The notes beneath the pieces are model-generated. The model saw only the letters and a program-made list of their open reading frames with translations. It did no database searches and was not told the origin of the DNA. The position numbers were made by a program, and so were the translations under genes. Below are positions 56,571-64,000 of a DNA stretch of 64,000 nt, one piece after another (the stretch's first letter is position 1; each line of letters starts with the position of its first letter). Source of the DNA: Plenodomus lindquistii (lineage: Eukaryota > Ascomycota > Dothideomycetes > Pleosporales > Leptosphaeriaceae); assembly GCA_025504975.1 (NCBI GenBank), contig JANUWI010000018.1, positions 248,001-312,000 on the forward strand. The letters run 5' to 3'.

Positions 56571-58986
56571 ATGGCAAGTCTTGAATCCCTGTCAACCAAA
56601 GGGATAAAGCACCACCCGTGGTATAGTCGACTCACAGTCTTACCAAGTCTCAGGACTGAAAATGAGCCGTACAAAAGGAACATCTTGCAAGGCCGTCTAT
56701 TGGTCGTCTTGCCGATGACGACGTTTTCTACCATCATCCTCGTCCTTGTCTTATCAAATCTTGCTGTTGACCTAGCATGTCCCGACATTTCAATCTGCCC
56801 TGGACCTCCTTTCATCAACACCACCAGCCCTTCCTATTACTACGTCGATTACCCGGCAACCCGACTGGTGTTCGTCGCATCTTGGTCTTCGACCTTCAGC
56901 TTTGCGTTAATTGGCACAATCATGGCCTTATTTGCATACTGTAGCACTGCTCGACTGCTGAGTTGCCGTGAGAGCATGACAGGACAAAGCACGCTTCTAA
57001 GCCCACATCAGATATGCCAACTCTTTCGGATGCTTGACGTGAACTATGTGTCGCTCTACGGCCATTTTCGAGATTGGATCCGAACTCGACAGTGGCGGAC
57101 TCCACTGTGATTGGTCTGGGGGCTGGGCGACCCTTTGCCATCAGTAGCGCTCGTATATGTATTAGCTATTCTGAGCAGGTAAGTTTTAATCAGTTACGAG
57201 TCGCAAAACATCATCTCAAGCTGATCTCATACAGCATCTTGATCCAGGTAGCCGACAGCTATCTGCACATATCAACATCATCTGTCGAGATCGTTCAGGT
57301 GCTACTGGAGCCCCCAGGATCGCGACAGTACAGCGTCAGGCTTTGTTCCTGGTGCCTCGATTCCAGACCTACTTTTGGAACGGAGCAGAACATCAACTTC
57401 TGGGGATGTACTGCAATCTTTGATCAAGAACGGCCTGGCATATTTCCAGCGAACAAGTCATCACTATATAAATGGAGGAGCTTGCCAACCAGCTCATACA
57501 CGATGAACTTCACGGACGGGGCAGGCGACCAATATGCAATCCTTGGACCATTGGATCCGCCACTAAATGTTGACTACAAAGCTTCCAGTTTCGCCGCAAG
57601 CACTCGCCGCACCCCTATGCCTGCATAAGCTTGCAACATCTCTTTCGATATGACGGGGGCTGAGAATTATGAGTCCATGCCATTCGAATGCTTCCAGAGT
57701 CGAGGTTCTCCAGTCGACATGAGCGGTAACATGCCTATGATACAGATTTCGCGTTACACTTACAATTTCCATCGATACCTTATTGAAACCAACTCATTCT
57801 ACAGTTCTGATTTGAAACTCAACGAATCCCCTGAGTTGGACTATATCGTGCCATTCTTAACAGACGAGCAAGCGAAGAACATGTGGAGCAATCAATGGCC
57901 ATGGTTCAGTCAGACTGAGATTTCCCGGGACACGGAAGACTTCCCAGATTTGCCTGATGGTACCTTGTGGCATTACAAGTAATTTAACAAGATCGTCTTG
58001 AGCTGCAATTCCTCTCGTAAGTTCCCAGTTTCTAATGTAACAACATTCCATGCCTGACATATTCAATGCAGTCTTCGATGTAGATTACACCGTCGTGGGC
58101 GGTAGTGTTACGCAAATGACCAAAAGGCTCAGCAACTCCACGGTCGCTGGGACGTCAATCCTCCTTACGCTGGAATCCATTGGACAGTACCGCAATGCTG
58201 ATAGTCTGTCGCAAATTCGTGACAGAGGATACTTCGCGTCAACTTTTCACGAGTACTATGCTTTGTATGAACTCGCAATGGCACGTTTCCATCTCATGCC
58301 GCTGGCCGCTCATACCATACCAGAAACAAGCCCGACCTCTCAGCGTCGAGTCAAAAGCATTGAGGCCAAGGTACCCGCCGCAGCTTTGTGGTCCATTGTC
58401 GCAGCGAACAGTCTCTTCGCAGCACTGGCTCTGGTTGTAGCAATCTTGGCATGGAGAGCGAGTTCAGATCAGGTCCACCAAATCCAACTCCGCCTTGGAA
58501 TCACAGGATTGACGGCAGCACTTCTTTGACCAAAATTCTAGCAAAGAACATGTCAAGTCAGCCAAAGAACTCTTTCACGAGAACCGCACAAAGACAATTC
58601 CAGAAAGTGCCGTGGGCATATGCCAGATCCAGTCAGGTGGTGCGGCTTTCACGCTCCATCGGGTCGGGACGAATGAGATGCAGGATGTAGACCGCCTGTC
58701 CAAGACCCAAGATGTGGAAAGACGGGGTTAGTCTTCCGTAGTCATATCACCACTCGTTCCGTCAAACTCAAGCTCGCCGTCCGTTACAACGACACGCAGT
58801 TCCAATGATACTAATCAAGGGTCGTTGCTGAGACATGCCTCAGTAGATGGAGCGGCCAGCTTCCAGGCTATTCCTGGGCGACCCTCCATTGAGTTGGATC
58901 GTCTTGCTCCTGCTATCAGCTCCATCGACCCTGAGTCGGAAGCAGAACCTGAAACTCCAGAGGGACATCGCAATGACCTTGCGTAG
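56571..58986 (+). pseudogene. Decayed polytopic membrane protein gene
   Basis: Coding-like sequence runs from ATG 56571 to 58986 but is broken repeatedly. Recognisable parts: helix LLVVLPMTTFSTIILVLVLS, loop CPDISICPGPPF, helix VFVASWSSTFSFALIGTIMA, a GT-AG intron at 57179-57247, then VADSYLHISTSSVEIVQVLL, later ALWSIVAANSLFAALALVVA and a charged tail. Breaks: a frame change near 57110 (after QWRTPL), in-frame TAA at 57626-57628 and at 57980-57982, and a further frame change near 58525. A TAG at 58729 may be a fourth lesion or lie at a GTTAGT donor. Another intron (about 58018-58070) joins the CNSS and FDVDYTVVGG stretches. Both TAA codons could come from CAA by C-to-T in a CpA context. Function of the intact family unknown. 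Confidence 0.7.
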
Positions 58987-59230
58987 TCTGGAAGAACTTC
59001 AAGTAAGAACATGTCATAGATACAAAAAGGGTCTCTTTGTTCTACTCGGGGAGCTTTACTGTGTGCGGTCCTCGGCTCATTCATTTCATTAGTCTTAAGG
59101 GGTGTGATTGCCAGCTCGTGAGGTGGACACTCGCTTTTTATCCTGAGCCATACCGCACAACTTACTCGTTCACCTAATACACATCGCCCAGTACTGGCAT
59201 TAGAATGTCACACATTACGTGAACTGCCTC

Positions 59231-61327
59231 TTAGTACGCCTTATTCCTCTCCAACTTCTTCAACCCCACCCTCTCATTCCCCCTATCATGCTCAAACACC
59301 AACTCCAACCTCTCCCTCATCTCCCCCGCATCCCCAACCCCAACAGTCGCCACTCTAATCCCCACACTCTTGCGAAACGTCTCCATCGAGTCAAGCCCAA
59401 CTGATATGTGTCCCAGATCACCGGGGTTCCTCGACTGCAGCGCTAGCATAATGAGTTCGGTGGCTGAGTTCCATGCCAAAGATGTATGTCCTGTCACGTT
59501 GATGTATGTAAGGTATGTGAGGGTGATGAGGCAGTATGTGACAATGACTGCTACTGCGAGTTGGACGGAGACTTGGCTGGAGCCGTAGCCGTAGCCGAGT
59601 TCGCTTGATTCGATCTTGAAGGATGGGGAAGAGGATGGGTCGTCTTTGGTCGGTGTCGAAACACCATGTCCGATGACGAGATCCTCATCAATGCCAAGCG
59701 GACTGTCGATAGATTGACCGGGGTATCGCGCCAGTTCAGCGAGGAAGAGAGCTTGCATGGCTAGTTTTGCACCGAAGTCGGAGGTACTCCACATCCACTC
59801 TGAGAAATCTATCGAATAGAGTGAGGGGATACTGGCGACATCGATGGTGATTGGGGTTAGGTTGTCGTTTGTCGTGAGGAGGTTCACATTGGGCCATTCA
59901 GTCTGGATGACGGCACCCATGCTGCTGGTTGAAAATGAAGTTTTCACTTTCCACCAGAATGGCGAGATAGTACAGGTCATGACGTCGGGTGGTTTGGTAC
60001 CATGGGTCAAGTAGAATAACCCGAGAAGAGAGGTCGGGTCATCGGGCATTGGTAGCCAGTGGGATGGGTGGATATCTGGATTATCAGGAAGGCCCGTCTT
60101 GTTTAGCAACTTCGCATATAGTTCAGCCGCGTTGGGAAGAATTCTTGGGGACCCATTCCTGCGAAAATACCGGATCTCGTCCGTGCTGTGCTGCACTGGG
60201 CATGCGACCATTACCAAAGGCTGAGTCGTTTCGAGAGTCCAATTACCTGGGATTGAGCCGTACTTTTGCAGTTGGAGATTGCTCAACATTGTAGGCATGG
60301 AAATGACGGACCAGTTACCAGATGATATGTTCGACTGGGGAACGAAAAGACTCCATTGAAGGACCACTCTTTTGACCGTTTCTGAAGCATCAGGCACAAA
60401 GTATCTCCATTGTTCCTGCCAATCGAAGCCACTAACGCTGCAACTTCTTTGCTCCATCTTCCAGACGGTTTCGTAATCGGCACTATAGCACTTGTCAGCT
60501 GTAAAACTTCTGCTAAGATGCTTCTATGCTCACAAGGTAAGATTATTGGTGTTGTCTAGGCGGTTCGGAAAAAGACGCGCTTCTGAGGTGTTCAAGTAGC
60601 GGGTAGTAGTGCTACTGATGTGTGGCAACCCCGGTCGTGGAATAATTAGAATGGCAGATGAAGGACCAACAGCTGCTGTAATGAGAGTCAAGACTGGCAC
60701 TGACAAAACAAACACTATCTTACGCCAGATGCTGTAACCAGGAGCGGAGATGGCAGAGACAAAATCTAACGACCATAGATAGGACAATCGAGGAGCATGT
60801 GCAGCTCCCGCTAGCGCACCAAATGGTAGGAACCCCTCCAGAGCTTGACATCGTATTATGTAGAGAAGAACATCAATAATTGATGCCTGCATGACGAGCT
60901 CGTGGGCCTTGGCTACGATTTGTAGAGTTGTTGCGTTGTCTGAAGCTCCACCCACCCAATGCTTCGTCCAGTGGAGGGCTAGTAAGACAGAAGCTCCTGC
61001 TAGAGGAACTACGTGGAGAAGGCTGATCACGGCTGCCATGGGTCGACTTTGGTATGCAGCAATCTTGGGCCGCTCCACTGGTAAGTTCCAGTACTTCGCC
61101 TGACGAAAAAGGAAATTCGGCAGTAGAAGTTGTGCATGTCTTAAGAAGTCTTGCAACATCGAGTTCACCGGTAGAGATGCGACATTTTCATTCGTCACTG
61201 GCCGTGCTGCTATCAAGAGGCTGGCGGCTGAACTCCTGGACGGTTCAGCAAGAAAGACAAGTTGTGGGACTGGGTTTACGGACGGTATTTTGGTCAACTC
61301 GTGTCCGAAGAGAGCGTTGCCGTGCAT
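59231..61327 (-). CDS. Hypothetical polytopic membrane protein
   Basis: Two exons, 61327-60534 and 60482-59231 (51 bp intron, GTGAGC...ATAG), 681 aa. Not a named family. Topology visible: helices at MAAVISLLHVVPLAGASVLL, ASIIDVLLYIIRC and IVFVLSVPVLTLITAAVGPS; a large loop of about 300 residues with several N-glycosylation sequons (NTSE, NNLT, NISS, NWTL) that is probably extracellular; and a last helix VQLAVAVIVTYCLITLTYLT followed by a cytosolic tail with SRNPGDLGHIS. This three-helix, large ectodomain, one-helix plan is common among uncharacterised Pezizomycotina surface proteins. The ATG at 61327 is the first in frame. It faces the decayed membrane gene at 56.6 kb, which has a similar overall plan but no clear sequence match. 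Confidence 0.75.
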
Positions 61328-62249
61328 GTTGCCCGATAGTGGGAGTGGGCGAGTCACGAGCTACTTTTGTGCTTTTAACGTCGGTACGAAAGAGGATCGT
61401 GAGGCTCGTTTGAAACAAACAAGACATAGATTGTTTATATCGAAGAGAGAAAGAGAAGGACTCGCAGAAAAGTGTTGACATCGGAAACTGTTGGCAGGAT
61501 CGGGTCAGACGATGTTATACCGCATGCTTAGCTGTGATATGACGAGGCTAAGGATCCCAACGGTTGGAAAGTCTTTGTGTCACAGGTCATCGTCTGTGCA
61601 TTCTCAGTCGCAAATTCTGTGCATCTTCGTTGCTGTTAACAAGATTCTGCAAAGGCTAGATGGCCAAGTAGACTTGCAATTGATGATAGAGGCAGTCTAT
61701 AGAGGTGTGCAAGTCGATTTTTCCTAGAGGGCAGGTGAATTTCTAGGCTTAAGACAACCACCTGCACACCTCTGCTGAGGTCAATTTTCGTACTCGAATT
61801 GTGACTGAGTGATAAAACTCTTACGGCCCATTCCGCCAAGTGCAGACGCAGACGTGGAGAGGTTTTGACTCGCCACAAAGGCACGACGCAACGCGCAATT
61901 TGTACGACATGTACGTTAGTTACTGCTGAACGGTGGAGCCCAAACGGTGTCAGATTCGCATGACAGCCGCCGTGTCTTTATCCCGATCTAGACGTGCGGC
62001 GAGCCAGTAAGTCGGCCGTTAAGCTCCGTATTACGTTCTTCGGGGAGTCGAAAGTGATGGGCAATACATCGAGTTGACAGCACTGTGAAAATTAGAAGTC
62101 GAAGTTGAGGCCAGTGTCGAAGTACACCTAACTTTGAGTAAGCACGCGCAAGCGACTGCGATGACGTGACCTTGTACCTCGGTATCAACGGCCCTACAAC
62201 CTCAATCACCTATAACGCCCATCAACACTCAACAACCCAAAATCAACCC
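61328..62249. other. Intergenic between membrane protein and CoA-binding gene
   Basis: 922 bp without a gene. An 11-bp inverted repeat AGAGGTGTGCA (61701-61711) and its complement (61763-61773) could form a stem with a 51-base loop. Confidence 0.55.
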
Positions 62250-62817
62250 ATGCCAACAACAAGGAGTCAAAAGCGCGAAGAAGACATGGAAGCCGCACTA
62301 AAAACCTTCTTTTCTTCCCCACGTTTTGCGGTGGCGGGCGCGTCATCTGATCCTAGCAAGTATGGCCACAAAAGTACGCTAAGACGTCTACCCTTTCACG
62401 AACTTGCAAAAGGTATGACATTGACATGTTCATGTAGTATTTGCATGGTACCTCCGGCACTCACTGCCTGCTACACCGATAAATCCACGTGCGCCAACTG
62501 TCAATATCCTCCAGCGCGATCACAGCACGGTTCCATCACCAAAGGCGCTGGATGACCCGCCGGCATCATCGTACTCGTTGTCTGTGATCACGCCACCTGC
62601 GGTTACGAGACAGCTGTTGAAGGAGGCGAAAGAAGCTGGTGTTCCTGCGGTGTGGTTGCAGCCTGGCAGCTTTGACGATGAGGTGTTGGCGTATGCCAAG
62701 GCTAACTTCAAGGCTGCGATTGGTGGGGAGGGTGGCGGTGGAGGGGAAGGGTGGTGTGTGCTTGTTGATGGAGAGGAGGGATTGAGGGTTGCTGGGAGGG
62801 AGTGGTCGAGGCTGTGA
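62250..62817 (+). CDS. CoA-binding domain protein (YccU/COG1832-like)
   Basis: Exons 62250-62373 and 62438-62817 (64 bp intron), 167 aa. Rossmann-type CoA-binding domain: FFSSPRFAVAGASSDPSKYG with the GASSDPxKxGH nucleotide-binding loop, then IFAWYLRHSLPATPINPRAP, LSVITPPAVTRQLLKEAKEA, and GVPAVWLQPGSFDDE. Bacterial YccU-type proteins bind CoA or NAD-like ligands; the fungal role is unknown. A glycine-rich insert (GGEGGGGGEG) precedes the C-terminal WCVLVDGEEGLRVAGREW. The start was placed at MPTTRSQKR; no signal peptide. Same direction as the following CBS gene. Confidence 0.85.
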
Positions 62818-63287
62818 GATGGAGAAAGCAAAGTCTGGATTGATATGCAAAGAGTATTTTCCCTATAGACATGAAGATCTGTCGATACGGTTTATCAAAG
62901 CATGAGGATACACGAACATACTCAAAGACTCTTCATCAAACTCGGCAGCTTTGTGAGTTCTGGATATGGAGTGCTGGACGCTTGTTGCGATGGTCATGGT
63001 ATGAGACAACCGTTCCTCGGCTTGGGGCGGTAGGGCTGAGCTAGCAGTGGCTAGTGACTGGATCTGCAGGCAGTTGACGGCTGAGTGGCGCGGGCGGGTA
63101 CAAGCGGGTCACTTTTCCTTGCGACCACTCTGCGGTTGTCACGACATTCTTGCGTTTCTTTGGCGTATGGCCTGACCTTTCCTTCCGTGTTCAGATTCTT
63201 AACTTGCTTTCCATTCTTCCTTTCCCGTGCAAAACTTCACCGCACTCCCTCCTATACACGAACCACAACACACACACAACCGCCACC
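62818..63287. promoter_or_regulatory. Intergenic, promoter region of the CBS gene
   Basis: 470 bp, CT-rich on the plus strand toward the CBS start, with CACACACACAAC just before CGCCACCATG. No specific site assigned. Confidence 0.5.
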
Positions 63288-64000
63288 ATGTCCACCAAGA
63301 CGCGCCCCGCCATTCCCCCAGTGGTCATGGACAGCATCACCCAGCAGATCGGCAACACGCCCCTCGTGCGCCTGAACAAGATTCCGCAATCTCTCGGTAT
63401 TCGTGCCACCGTATACGTCAAGATCGAAGCCTTCAATGCAGGCGGCAGCGTCAAAGACCGCATCGCGCTGCGCATGATCGAAGAAGCCGAGCGCAGCGGC
63501 CGCATACAACCCGGCGACACGCTCATCGAGCCTACATCCGGTAACACGGGCATTGGGCTCGCGCTGGTCGGCGCAGTCAAGGGTTACAAGACCATCATCA
63601 CGTTACCCGAGAAGATGAGTCCCGAGAAGGTGGCAGTGCTGAAGGCGCTGGGTGCGGAGATTATCCGGACGCCGACGAGTGCGGCGTGGGACAGTCCTGA
63701 AAGCCATATTGGTGTTGCGAGGCGGCTCGTGAAAGAGCTGCCGAATGCGCATATCCTCGACCAGTACTCGAATCCTGATAACCCGCTTGCGCACGAGTGT
63801 GGGACTGCCGAGGAGGTGTGGACGCAGACTGACGGCAAAATCACGGTGCTGGTGGCTGGTGCGGGGACAGGAGGTACCATCACGGGGCTGGCGAGGGGTC
63901 TGAGGAAACACAAGGAGGATGTCAAGATTGTGGCGGCGGATCCGCATGGAAGTATTCTTGCGCTGCCGGCGTCACTCAACGAAGAGCGCGTGAACGAGGG
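63288..64000 (+). CDS. CYS4: Cystathionine beta-synthase, 5' part
   Basis: PLP enzyme condensing serine and homocysteine to cystathionine in transsulfuration. 237 codons are present without an intron and the frame runs off the window. Seen: IGNTPLVRLNKIPQSLG near residue 20, the PLP-lysine motif GGSVKDRIALRM, substrate loop EPTSGNTGIGLAL, and the phosphate-binding AGAGTGGTITGLARGL. ADPHGSILALPASLNEERVNE at the edge fits fungal CBS better than O-acetylserine sulfhydrylase, whose equivalent loop differs. The regulatory CBS domain would lie beyond the edge. Start ATG has a strong context (CCACCATGTCC). Confidence 0.9.
   Translation, partial: MSTKTRPAIPPVVMDSITQQIGNTPLVRLNKIPQSLGIRATVYVKIEAFNAGGSVKDRIALRMIEEAERSGRIQPGDTLIEPTSGNTGIGLALVGAVKGYKTIITLPEKMSPEKVAVLKALGAEIIRTPTSAAWDSPESHIGVARRLVKELPNAHILDQYSNPDNPLAHECGTAEEVWTQTDGKITVLVAGAGTGGTITGLARGLRKHKEDVKIVAADPHGSILALPASLNEERVNE

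Overview
The window is a 64 kb piece of a filamentous ascomycete (Pezizomycotina) chromosome. Genes carry many short introns (about 43-120 bp, GT-AG, CTRAC-like branch sites) and match fungal families such as fungal_trans C2H2 factors, 2EXR proteins, DUF2235 hydrolases, fungal P450s and STRIPAK MOB3. A class Dothideomycetes origin is likely but is inference; no species is claimed. I see no rRNA, tRNA or CRISPR array.

Layout. 0-12.5 kb holds conserved genes: HRQ1 helicase (3' end beyond the window), a two-finger C2H2/fungal_trans regulator with a 2.6 kb gene-free upstream region, a MOB3/phocein gene with a long acidic tail, and a ZNG1-type GTPase divergent from it. 12.7-17.3 kb has a cytochrome P450 and an upstream gene-free stretch with small inverted-repeat elements. 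17.3-19.2 kb has the myosin essential light chain and a STEEP1-like gene. 21-36 kb is the accessory part: a DUF2235 hydrolase with an N-terminal xxxGF repeat, a lipase-like gene interrupted by an in-frame TAG, an FHIT/Aph1 hydrolase, two tandem 2EXR paralogues separated by an AT-rich island, a second P450, more MITE copies, a broken HET-like fragment, and a five-exon gene for a small secreted cysteine-rich peptide with a CS-alpha-beta (defensin-like) cysteine pattern. 36-46 kb has a proline-rich unknown, VMA9, ARV1, a DUF8035-like protein and AIM41. 46-52.4 kb has NUP170 convergent with a TMEM97/EXPERA gene. 53-64 kb has an MFS sugar transporter, a decayed membrane-protein pseudogene with CAA-to-TAA nonsense changes, an intact four-helix membrane protein, a CoA-binding domain protein, and the 5' part of cystathionine beta-synthase.

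The conserved genes work separately (DNA repair, nuclear pore, cytokinesis, vacuolar acidification, lipid homeostasis, mitochondria, sulfur metabolism); there is no secondary-metabolite backbone enzyme beside the P450s, so I see no biosynthetic cluster. The most interesting locus is the defensin-like peptide gene at 33.8-34.3 kb, in a gene-poor, MITE-bearing stretch. Exon borders given here were read by eye from reading frame, splice signals and family similarity; none was tested with RNA data.
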